A DNA stretch of 64,000 nucleotides from Holothuria scabra (lineage: Eukaryota; Echinodermata; Holothuroidea; Aspidochirotida; Holothuriidae). Below are positions 54,570 through 64,000 of this stretch, piece by piece. The translations under genes and the position numbers were made by a program. The notes beneath the pieces are model-generated. The model ran no database searches. It was not told where the DNA came from and saw only the letters and a program-made list of their open reading frames with translations. The number at the start of each line of letters is the position of its first letter. Position 1 is the first letter of the stretch. The stretch lies in contig CM074179.1 of NCBI GenBank assembly GCA_037179385.1, positions 8,928,001 through 8,992,000 on the forward strand, in the 5' to 3' direction.

Positions 54570-55340
54570 ATGAAGTTATATCAGATTTAATATGTCCATA
54601 TAAAAGTTTATATATATATTTGGCAAGATATTTGAATAACTTTCCTCTAGCTTGTTCTGGCTATATAACTTTGTATGTATATCTGCCTTCAGCATTCATT
54701 CCTTTAAAAATGGCTTGATACCAAACTTTTTATTTATTATTCTTTTATGAACAGATATCCAGCTTGATATGGCCATATCAAATTTTATATGTATATCGGT
54801 GGGGTATTTTGAAAAGTTGTTTCTTGCTTGATAGGGCCATACAAAACCTGAAATGAATATCTGATATGGTCGTTATATAAAACAGTAGTGGCTTTGTAGT
54901 GTTAATTATTTATCAAGATATATCTGAATTTTATGGTCCATGCTTTATAGAGCCTAACATGTTTATCTGCCTAATACATTCATCACTTTATAGACGAATC
55001 CAGACAGCAAGTGATGGTCTGAGTTCAGTCGGCCATAACTGGGGTCCCTTACCTTTAAATCTGTCGATTTCCTTGCTTACCTCTTACTTGGACGGTTGTA
55101 CACTCATTTGTATCTTAAATTTTCCAAGTTCACTAAATATAAGGGTTTGGAACTCATGTAAGCAACAAATAAAGACGTTTTAGGCTAATGGACCCCACTA
55201 ATGGCGGCCTACAGTCACTCAAAACAAGCGCTTATCGGATTCTTCTATATATGGCTTGATATGGCCATGTCAAAGTTTATTTGTATATCTGGAATAATGT
55301 TTCATTTAAATATATCTGGGTTGATAAAAGTACCAACTTT
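54570..55340 (+). repeat. Degenerate tandem array, GATATGGCCATATC core
   Basis: About six diverged units of roughly 70-110 bases with GCTTGATATGGCCATATCAA, TTTATATGTATATCTG and a variable remainder. The clearest are near 54762, 54828 and 55250. Unit 55250 stands apart after an unrelated 270-base stretch. Confidence 0.5.
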
Positions 55341-55364
55341 ATATGGTACTTTTTCATCAAAAAT

Positions 55365-55366
55365 AA

Positions 55367-55441
<75 letters not shown>
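55365..55441. repeat. (TA)n microsatellite
   Basis: About 75 bases of TA with one TACA interruption, next to ACATGACGTCATG. No transposon end recognised at its borders. Confidence 0.95.
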
Positions 55442-55445
<4 letters not shown>

Positions 55446-55450
55446 TTATA

Positions 55451-58214
55451 TACATGACGTCATGAAAAGTTACCTAAGTTAATACATGGCCCTTTAGATC
55501 CTGGGATTAAGACAATGTCATCATGGGCCCGTTGTCACCCCCATCCTCAGTGATTAATTTTCCGAACAGATTAAATAGATTAATTTTCCGAACCAGTCCT
55601 TTAAGAATAAGGCAAACATCATACGTTTGTCCAGGTTTGCAGGGTTATCATGTCTAGAAAACGGTTAGCTATTGCTAGAGCCTGCCCGGTACTAGCTTGT
55701 AGAATGGGAGGCCATTATATTCTCAAACATAACCTAAGGCGCTGGCGCTGCCAACCAATAAATTCAAAACTGGGCTGTTAAACTTCGCCTAACCTACCCT
55801 AACCTAAACCAGGGCGTTGTTAACTTTAGTGAAGGGTGAGAGAGATACGCGGAGCGCGACCATCGGTTCGCGAGGAGCGTCACACCAGGGGAAATTTCCC
55901 TAAAACACCCCTAGATTGCAGGAAATGACAAACCCTGTGCCTCATTACTGCATGCTCAGAAAGCCACATTTTTCTTGTCCTGAAAACTTTTAAGGAGACA
56001 ACTTGTCCACAATATATATAAAAAGGAAAAACTGGAAGCTCTAAGGCCTACCGGTATGTAATGCTGACAGCCTTAAATCGAATATAAATATAATGGTTGT
56101 GGAAAGAAAACAAACGCAAATTGTGATAATTAAATGAGGGAATATTTCGTTCATGAGGCTATGATTAGGTCACTATTTATTAGCAACGTATTATCTAATA
56201 GTGCATCAAGTTGATGAACATAACATCAGCTCGACAAAACGTAGGGAACTAGTTCGATGATTGTATCCTATGCTCCGGTGTTATAGCCTGTCACGGTTGC
56301 ACAGTATACGCTGAAATGATCAAAATACCCTGCACGTGTACCAGAGAACATTCACGCTGCTACAGAGAGGGCATTTCTGCGGAACGCTAGTCAAGAGCGC
56401 TTCATGCTGCAGTGACACAGATGAGATCTGTCGAAATACGGTGCATGGAAATGCGAATTATACATGAGAAATGTCTCACGTTTAAAATTAAAGAAATTGG
56501 AAAAGGAAGTATTCTTCCGCCAACTTGAAATTTCCCCAAATTCAGCAAATTTCCCCAAAATATTTTCCGGGGGGGGGGGCAGCTCGCCCTCCCCTGCCCC
56601 CATCCCATTGGCTACGCCACTGCAATATTGTACACAAGGGCCGACGTGCGACTATGTGAACATAGCTCAATCGGTAACGCCCATAATCTGATGACATATT
56701 GGCCGACAGTTATTTACATTTTTCAAATCTTGTTGTTTTGGCCAAGGAGTTGCAGCTCCCTGTTGTGGCGAAATCTAGGTGGCAGCAATCTTAGTAGATA
56801 CCCTAATATCATACGAGGTTCGTGTATCTGGATTTGTGCTGTGATCGAAGGAAAGGATGGGCCTGAAATAGCCCCATTGAATATTCTAGTAGATAAGCAG
56901 AAGGCTTATTTTAATGTATTTGTTATTGTCGTGTGACGAAAAGTGGCATGAGGGCTGAAGCCGTAAAAGCTCCAGCCCCCTTCGATCTGCGCTTAGGTTA
57001 TTTAAAGAGGAGCGTGTATGTTTTGAAAGCTCACCATCACCTCTAGTTGGTAGCGTATTTAGCATGAAAATCAGTTTTAAATCTTCCCTTATATTTTAGA
57101 AGATGCTAGCCCAGGCTACACAAAACGTTTTTAAAACGTGTCAGCTGAGTTATAAACTCCTAGGTTGCTTATCAAAACTAAGTACAGACAATAAAGATAC
57201 TGCGTACATGTTTGAGGATTTGTAACCTGCACTTTAAAACAACAATGTTAAATCATGTCATTTTGACGCAATGCTTACAGTGGTGCAAGATTATATCATC
57301 CAAAGGACGCCGACATGCGATTTTAGCGACTTTTAGATTCAGGACGGTAGAGCAACAGGACGGTGAGTTTCCCATATAACGCAGACGGTGTTACCTCTTG
57401 ACTGTTAACAGTTTAAGGTGTTTCTGGTTTTGAAGACGAAGCTATTAGGGGCATGACCAGGACATGCACAACCCTGTTTCTAAACGGAACGTTAAATCGG
57501 CAGACGACCGTTCTGGAAACCAACAGGACGTTCGCTTCTGTTCATGCGCAGTCTAGTCTTTTTGCTGCGAGTTCCGTTCCCTTTGCTTATCGAAAAGTCC
57601 TTTATGTTCATTGGGGCGGTTGGTTCTTCCTTGACCATTTGGACGTTGTGCCACTGAACCTAAGGCTACCAGTTTCAAGTACTGTATTCACAGCACTATA
57701 TTCTTAATTAAATGGTGCGATTACTGCACTATTTGAAAGAGGACACCGTTTTGAACAGGAGAGGACGAGCACCAAACTTCCCACAGTGATATTATCTCCA
57801 ATTCTACGAATGATCTGAATGTTCTTAGTTCATCTTTTATAGGTTAAACATGATCCCCATCAAGAAATATATAACAAAATATATATTCCTGGCTCAAATG
57901 GTCGTCGACCCCGGGAGGTCAGAGAAGACATGACCCATGCTTTTAATTTGAGGACATACAAAAAACGTCCCCTCCGCCACTTTTAGTGAAACAAAGCAAA
58001 TTATAGCACCATTTTGCATTTTAGTTGTTGAGGACAACAAACTAATTTCCCTTAACCCCAGCACCCTGTCCAGGCAGGGGTCAAGTATGGAGTTCCCTTT
58101 CACCATGGCTTTGCCCTTGTATTTTTTCTAAGAAAGCTCTGACCAATTCTAAATTTGTAATTTAAAAGTTTGCAAATTTTTATGGGAGTGAGAATTTAAT
58201 AGCAAGCACATCGA
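55451..58214. other. No gene seen
   Basis: AT-rich sequence with one G-run repeat carrying GGCTACGCCACTGC at 56565-56625 (minus) and a GAGGAGCGT-type repeat near 55840-55900. An open frame at 57453-57707 has no domain I recognise. Confidence 0.4.
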
Positions 58215-58345
58215 CAGCTGAAAGGAATTTCACTCTCACCCCAACTGCAATGTCTCAATTTCTCTATAACTCTACAGAATTTCTGACTTGGCGCAGCTCT
58301 TTGATTGACAGCAAGTTGAAAAACGAGAAGTACTCTACACCATTG
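58215..58345. mobile_element. M1 MITE, left-part copy
   Basis: CTCTCACCCCAACTGCAATG then GCGCAGCTCTTTGATTGACA match the left half of 2083-2375. The right half is missing; a decayed PLE follows. Confidence 0.5.
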
Positions 58346-58382
58346 TGTCTGAGTGGCTGAGGATGAGTTTTAGTAGCTTGTC

Positions 58383-58830
58383 TCACTATGGGAGACTATG
58401 TGGAGCAGCTGTTTTCTTAAGTGGCAGTGCATTCATCTTCAACGAAAGAAACATCGATAAAAATATTGGGGTAACTCTATACAAATTTTGTTGGAACTTT
58501 TCCCTTATTTTTTAAATCTGCCTTATTTTTAAATCACAGACTGTATTTCTGACACCTATATGTGACAGAAAACTCAAAACTTCTATCCATTTTAAACCTA
58601 CCTTTTTGCTGTGCTTCACGGAGTTACTTGTTCTATTTCCGAAGTAGGCACATGAACCCAATTTGTAAACGGCCCTGCAATACACGCTCGCCAGTCGGTC
58701 AAGTTGTGTGGGCAAGCGTTTGTTGTTTCATTTGTATAGTGTTTTTCGATCAGTGGCTATTTTTTTTATGAAGAGTACTTGCCCGAAATGGTGAGGAGCT
58801 TTCTCCCTTATTTGGCACTACAGTACTGTA
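58383..58830 (+). pseudogene. Internally deleted Penelope-like element relic
   Basis: TATGGGAGACTATGTGGAGC translates like MGDYVEQLF; then comes a decayed motif C (FNERNIDKNIGV for YKRYIDDIVGV), then SCISDT and DRKLKTSIHFKPT, as in the PLE at 28.8 kb. It continues with the PLE 3' end (GGCAAGCGTTTGTTGTTTC, GAGGAGCTTTCT). The endonuclease is deleted and the hammerhead region is eroded (TATGAAGAGTACTTGCCCGA). Confidence 0.75.
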
Positions 58831-58839
58831 TTTATTACT

Positions 58840-61299
58840 TGTTTTAAGATATTTATTTTACAAGTGACGCACAGCAATTGTGTTTTGAAAGACTGTTAGA
58901 TTTAGATCTTTCCATTAATAGGATGAGCACAAACTTAATCCGATCGATTTCCGCTCATTTTCTTTATCGACACGTCCAGGTAAACATGTATGTTTTGTTT
59001 ATATGGGGGACATGATACCAGAGTGCTATATTTTGGCCTCCGAAATGATGTTGGCTTCAAAAGGTAAAGTGCAACTGTCATACGCCGAATCGCAGTGGCA
59101 GTTCTTGGATTCGCAGCTATTTTCCTTCACGCGTCAGAGGCGAAATGAAAGCAGACGGAAATAGACCAAATGGAGAAGAAGGCAAAAAATGGGTAACGAT
59201 AAAAACAATGAGAAATTTAAGGAATAACTCGTTACAAGGTATTATGCATCAATTGAGCCTATACTTAAGTAATCTACATATTCAGGTAAAACTGTTACTG
59301 AAGCTTTTTCCAAAGACTCAGCTATAATGTAACTTTGAAAGGATATTAAGTGCTTTCATGACGTCACAAGTCGCGCCCTTTTTGAAAGGGCAAAAGTGAG
59401 TGTACGCATTTTGTAAAGCTAGCTGAGGAGCAGCTGATTATCTGTGTGTAAACTATTGATCTTCTGTTTGTACAAACAAGTATTGAATTGGGTATAACGT
59501 AAATTTTCTAATGGTACTGTTAACTTTCAAATTTTCATCCAAAGAGACCAGAACAAATTACGTGCAAACAAGTATTTCCAGCCTGTCGTAAAAGGCGACC
59601 AAATTTATACTTTGAACTTTTTATTGAGTTGACTGACACTACATAACACATTTGTGTTGGCGTGTCGTTCAATCGCATCTAACTGACTGACTGACTGACT
59701 GACTGACTGAATTATTGACTGACTGGCTAACTTGTTCCTCGTTCAGTCAGGGAGCTCTCAAAATAACAGCTCCCTGGTTCAATGTTGACTCAGTGTTCTT
59801 GGAACAAAAATTGAAAGTCTGCATATTACCAAAGTGCATTACCGTTATAGGCGTACAGGAGCAGTTCAGTTGGGGAGGGGGTATCCACCCTAAAAATGTA
59901 ATCCTGCGTAGGGCCGCCATCGGTTGGCGAGGAGCGTGCAGGCAATTTTGAAAAAATCACAACCCCTTAAGCAACCGAAACTGGCTTTGACCAAGCCTTA
60001 AAGAAGACTTTAGGCAGTTGGAATTTTGAGCTTTCTTCTTCAATAAGGTTCTGTTTAAATCAATAAAGACTGAACAGGGTGTCTATGTTTCATGTGAAGA
60101 ACTAAGGAACCAAGTCGAGTCGTCATTTTCCTATATTGCACCTGTTCTGGGGGATAAGGGGAGGGTGTCACTAAGAAGTAAGACACACCCCACTAGGTGA
60201 CTTTTGTTTCTGGCACTGGATGAACCTGTACATCCTTAGGTCTTGAAGTGAAATCCAACAATTTTAAAGCACCAAAAACCTTTTCCCGAAAATTGTTATA
60301 AACGGTAGGCCTAGGAGCTTTCTGTGTAATTAAAGACATGGAATATCACTTTTTTAACTGTCTGCTAAATTTTCTCAAGCCCTGTTCAAATTTCAGATTC
60401 TGAAAAAGTTCGGAGAGGGGTGGTCGTTTTTCCCCCGCTCCCTCCCTCCGCTTCTTGCGGCAATGTGTTTAATGGGAGATGTTCGTGCAAAAGACATTCC
60501 ATACAGTTTTGAAGATAATTTAGGGGATTTTATGACATATGTGGGCCTTAGCTCTACGACAAGATTTTCTGGCTACATGTCGTTGCTCAAAGTGTAAAAG
60601 TTTAATCCGACAAGTGTACTGTTTTCACAGTCAGGTTCAAAGTTTAATTTCAGCTCTAATCATGCGAACCATACAAAAGAAGGAGAAGCAAGCAGAACAT
60701 CTTTGGTAAAAGAGTTACATACTTGTGATCAGCTTTGAGTTTTGTCCATTCTCACTGTTACGTCCTTCCAAAGGTAAGTAAAAGCATGACCTTACCCCGT
60801 TGAAGAAATTCTACCTAGACAAATCGATTTCAAAATGTGCAGAAGAAAAATCCCTATCAGGAGGTGAAAGGAATGTTAATAGCTTATATCATTCGGAAGT
60901 TTCTTATATTCACAGTACTACTTTTATTAAATTATGCATGACATCATTGGATTCACGGTTATTTGACTTTGCATTTCATTTATTGTAATTTTAATGCGAC
61001 TGAAGACATTATACAGCAACTATGTTTGCTATATCCCACAAATGATGAAGGATAATGCAAGAAGTACGAAAGTACGGATTAAAACATTCCAACAGTATCA
61101 TGTTTAAATGGAGGACAAACGGAACCTGCGATGATGGAGAAACAAGAAAAGGAATATGGAGGATGTGCCAACATTACATAGTTTTATGTTGTTTTGTTGA
61201 AAGGTGGATTTTTTAACAAAAAAAAAAAACAATCTTTAAAATAAGGTATATTGGTTAGGAAAGTGGTATTTGCAGGCGGTTTGAATGTTCGTGGTCCGA
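58840..61299. other. No gene seen; one (GACT)n tract
   Basis: A (GACT)n run lies at 59682-59712. A repeat with GGCCGCCATCGGTTGGCGAG at 59910 resembles those at 55850 and 17190. Nothing else recognised. Confidence 0.4.
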
Positions 61300-61520
61300 A
61301 ATTACTTTTTTCTAAAGTCCTCTCGACCCTCTGGCAAAGGGCCATTCGACGAAACCAAAGTTTAAACTTTTTCCCAAAGAAGCTACACGCCCAGTGAAGG
61401 GCAACACTTGACCAAACTCGCTGTCCTCATATCATTTACATCATTGTTCTGTCATGTATGGCTCCATCCTAGACTGACTGAAAAGAACAGAGGCCACACA
61501 TCATCTTAGCCAGAAAACAA
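61300..61520 (-). mobile_element. U2-headed SINE, minus-strand copy
   Basis: The minus strand shows TTTTCTGGCTAAGATGATGT, then TCTGTTCTTTTCAG as in the U2 5' region. The shared body follows (TCTAGGATGGAGCCA, GGTCAAGTGTTGCCCTTCA, TTTCGTCGAATGGCCCTTTG). Confidence 0.6.
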
Positions 61521-61652
61521 AGAGGATCAAGTCGTTCTTATACGATCCAAGTGAACAACCTTCAAAATATGCCTTCAATGCAATCAACTCTTACCCAAAA
61601 CCCAATATATGTAGTAATTTACGAAAATTCTCCATCACAGCTTTTTGATCAA

Positions 61653-61866
61653 CAATTTAATAATGCAGAATAGGCCTACTGTATCTCATATCAGTTAACT
61701 TGTATTCTACTCATACTTTAATTACACATTGGAGCTTAGTGCTCACCCTCAAGCAATGAACCGAAAATGTGTCTAGATGAGCATGAATTTTTGACAGATG
61801 TGGGAGGGAATTAAGTGAGTAGGTAAGGGGAATTAAAACTGTTTAGGTAAGAGAATTAGGGCTTTA
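61653..61866. mobile_element. M1 MITE, right-part copy
   Basis: GCTCACCCTCAAGCAATGAA, then GTGGGAGGGAATTAAG and ACTGTTTAGGTAAGAGAATT match the right half of 2083-2375. The left end is diverged or lost. Confidence 0.55.
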
Positions 61867-62816
61867 ATGAAATAACTGGATGGTAATAAACAACTTGTAC
61901 GTTGAACACACAACTTGTGATCAAAAGATAGCAAGTTAAGTTTACTAATTTATTAGCATACTCCGATGATTTCACTTTTCCCAATCGTATGTTGATTTGA
62001 CATACAACCAGCATTCATATTACTTTCTAAATATGTCTACTTCATCTCCCATCGAAATCTATATACTGTAAATTAAATAGACATACAAATGATCTAACTG
62101 ACTAACTAATTAACCATCAAATTAACGAACTAACCTTGCAAACACAAAGAGATGGGAGTTAAGAGGGACTGTATCCAGATAGACCAGTTCTCTTACATCC
62201 ACAGGTGAAGTTGACTTTTGGAACCAATCTCTGACACTAATTGCTTGTATCTTACTCCCCCCCCCCAAACTAGTACTACTGACGTCATGAATAAATTTAA
62301 ATCTGCATGAGTTATGAGACACTCTTAACCTTCTCCGACAACATTGAAAAATGCACGAAGAGCAGAGGTTGTTCATAGGCTCGGGGTGGAGGGGTGGATC
62401 CCCCTGGGGAAAAAAAACAACGATTCTCCTAGAGTGACTTCGGGCCTGGCTGGCCAGTTGTAAATTGGTTTCTTTTACATTTGACTATCCTCAATCCATG
62501 ATTCATGATGGTGTTAGCAGGGAGCTAGAAGCTCCCTGGTGTTAGTATCTCGTAGAGACTGTTATCAATATTGGGAAATCAAACTTTATAAACAGCTGGG
62601 TAGGCCAGAATTATTTTATCTAGCCAATGTAAATAGACAAACTCTAATTAGGCAAATGCTCCACCGTAGCTCCTATTCATTACAGTGCTCAGTCCGTATT
62701 TTTACGCCCAAATAACAAAGTTATGTGTGACAAAGGTTTAGGTGAATGCAAAGCACTGAAAATGCTACTCACGGTCTTTGACAGTTGTCAAAATTAATTG
62801 AGCTAGCAAGTCGATA
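61867..62816. other. No gene seen; one weak exon candidate
   Basis: The minus strand of 62145-62260 reads SVRDWFQKSTSPVDVRELVY, then LDTVPLNSHLFVFAR and a GTTAGT donor-like site. It reads like protein, but the upstream side has no polypyrimidine tract and I recognise no family. Confidence 0.25.
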
Positions 62817-62926
<110 letters not shown>

Positions 62927-62929
62927 CGC

Positions 62930-63278
62930 TAATTCCCACCTTAAGGGAAAATTGTTATATCTGCGCGTACATAGGGCGAAAAAATAACAATAAAATACAA
63001 AAGGAAAAGTATTCGCCCTAACGTCTAAAAATAAAAACAACGTTATTTCAATGGCCAGCCATCCGTTCGTGTTAACAGCTAGGTGTCCGTAAATTTGACA
63101 ACTTTGAAGTAATTGTATCTTCCTCGTAAATTTAGGAGGGCGCCCTTGTCCGTTTACGTATTCCTATAGAAAAAGTGTGTAGAAACGTTACGGCGAAACT
63201 TATATTTCGCCCCCAAAAAATTTTCCCCTTAAGGTCGACTTTTCAACAACAACTTTCCCCCTAAGTGCCGAATTAGTG
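62930..63278. mobile_element. Short element between (TA)n tracts with inverted ends
   Basis: CCTTAAGGGAAAATT near the left end and AATTTTCCCCTTAAGG near the right end form imperfect inverted repeats. GGGCGAAA and TTTCGCCC pair as well. No coding frame. Possibly a non-autonomous element or the pseudo-LTR part of a PLE. Confidence 0.5.

Positions 63279-63327
<49 letters not shown>
63279..63327. repeat. (TA)n tract
   Basis: Second TA tract of the cluster. Confidence 0.95.
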
Positions 63328-63329
<2 letters not shown>

Positions 63330-63554
63330 AAATAATGTATTTACGCAAGCATAATTTTCTCACTACTCTGAGTTTCACGCCTCTCCGGCGATCATCAGGT
63401 GAGATAACTGTCCCAAGCCAAGCCTATACCACTACCAGTACGTATTATTTCTTTCTAGCACGGCTCAGTGGTCGCGGCCTATGCCTACACGTAATGATGA
63501 GTTCAGCTCTTTTGTTCCAAAACAACAAAAGAGCTGAACTCATCATTACGTGTA

Positions 63555-63560
<6 letters not shown>
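63328..63560 (-). mobile_element. PLE-type terminal fragment with perfect hairpin
   Basis: 233 bases set between two (TA)n tracts. They hold a hammerhead-like core and, at the right end, two perfect 36-base arms (63481-63516 and 63524-63559) around a 7-base loop. The arrangement (hammerhead near a (TA)n border) resembles the ends of the PLE pair at 27-33 kb, but the sequence is a different family. Confidence 0.55.
63372..63398 (-). ncRNA. Hammerhead ribozyme-like core
   Basis: The minus strand reads CTGATGA, hairpin TCGCCGGAGAGGCGT (stem CGCC/GGCG), then GAAAC. This is the hammerhead core with a well-paired stem II. Stems I and III were not established. Confidence 0.6.

Positions 63561-63616
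<56 letters not shown>
63561..63616. repeat. (TA)n tract
   Basis: Third TA tract; it directly follows the perfect hairpin. Confidence 0.95.
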
Positions 63617-63617
<1 letters not shown>

Positions 63618-64000
63618 TCATATCTTTTGGTGCAAGTCGAAATTAGTGTGTTCAAGTGTGTGACAAGTCTCCAGTCAATTTTTACGTCTTTTGACCCCAG
63701 TCTGAAGGAAGTATCAGATCTTCGAAACTTCGAACTCGAGTCCAATTGGAAGATCTGATTCTGTAACAAAAGCAATTTAAACCAGATATACCAGAACAAA
63801 TATCGTAATAATAAAACAACACAAAACAGTAAGAAGGTACCAACTAAATTTTCCCCTTTCATTGTACTTTCACACCCCGTGAACATACCCATTCACATTG
63901 TAAAACGAATACTTTGTTTGTTTTCCAAAACATTGTGTGAAGAGTAATCAGCGCTAGATTATATTGTTATTCACAGTTCTGTACAACATTTGTAATTTGA
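63617..64000. other. No gene seen
   Basis: AT-rich sequence with a TCGAACTCGAGTCC region near 63730 and no recognisable exon. Confidence 0.4.

Noticed and set aside
62122..62376. Exon ending LFVFAR before a GTTAGT
   Set aside because: Upstream side is a G-run with no polypyrimidine tract, no partner exon was found, and I recognise no family; kept only as a note.

Overview
The window looks like nuclear DNA of a multicellular animal, most likely a marine invertebrate. It is AT-rich, its introns run 1-7 kb with GT-AG borders, and it is full of decayed transposons: Penelope-like elements (PLEs) with GIY-YIG endonuclease, MITEs, foldback elements, a U2-headed SINE and long (TA)n tracts. I suspect an echinoderm or another invertebrate deuterostome from the look of the repeats, but I cannot prove that. 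I see no rRNA or tRNA gene, no CRISPR array and no prokaryotic gene organisation.

One gene family can be supported, all on the minus strand: a secreted thioredoxin. Copy C can be rebuilt completely from four exons (40907-40943, 34510-34618, 27064-27163, 22738-22884) with matching phases 1, 2 and 0. It gives a 130-residue precursor with a signal peptide (about residues 1-19) and a full thioredoxin fold. The active site WCGPC, buried Asp and cis-Pro are all present. The mature sequence has the signatures of cyanobacterial TrxA and plastid m-type thioredoxins, not of animal cytosolic or mitochondrial thioredoxins as I know them. A horizontally acquired, intron-bearing, secreted thioredoxin is the main discovery candidate. 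Copy A (8310-8346, 1542-1650, 203-302) has the first three exons; its last exon would lie left of base 1. A third, orphan last exon at 13315-13461 is open but has lost the cis-Pro.

Layout: 1-8785 is copy A and its 5' flank. It is paralogous to 26862-41395 (copy C and its flank), and each copy carries private insertions. The 8.8-22.7 kb stretch is intergenic, with the orphan exon, a tandem pair of TIR elements (18737-19665) and a GAGTGAA-rich foldback (21968-22362). Intron 3 of copy C (22885-27063) holds an array of roughly 150-bp units with TGACCT motifs and a 0.9-kb palindrome (25703-26613). Intron 2 of copy C holds two PLEs head to head between (TA)n tracts (27181-33450), whose insertion begins 17 bases from the exon 3 acceptor. 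The same place in copy A is an empty site. From 41.4 kb to the end I see no gene I can support, only transposon remains: a PLE-like reverse transcriptase fragment between 112-bp direct repeats (44231-45231), a 1.2-kb TIR element (47605-48769), MITEs, U2-SINEs, a degenerate GATATGGCC array (54570-55340), a PLE relic (58383-58830), and a (TA)n cluster with a hammerhead-like motif and a perfect 36-bp hairpin (62817-63616).
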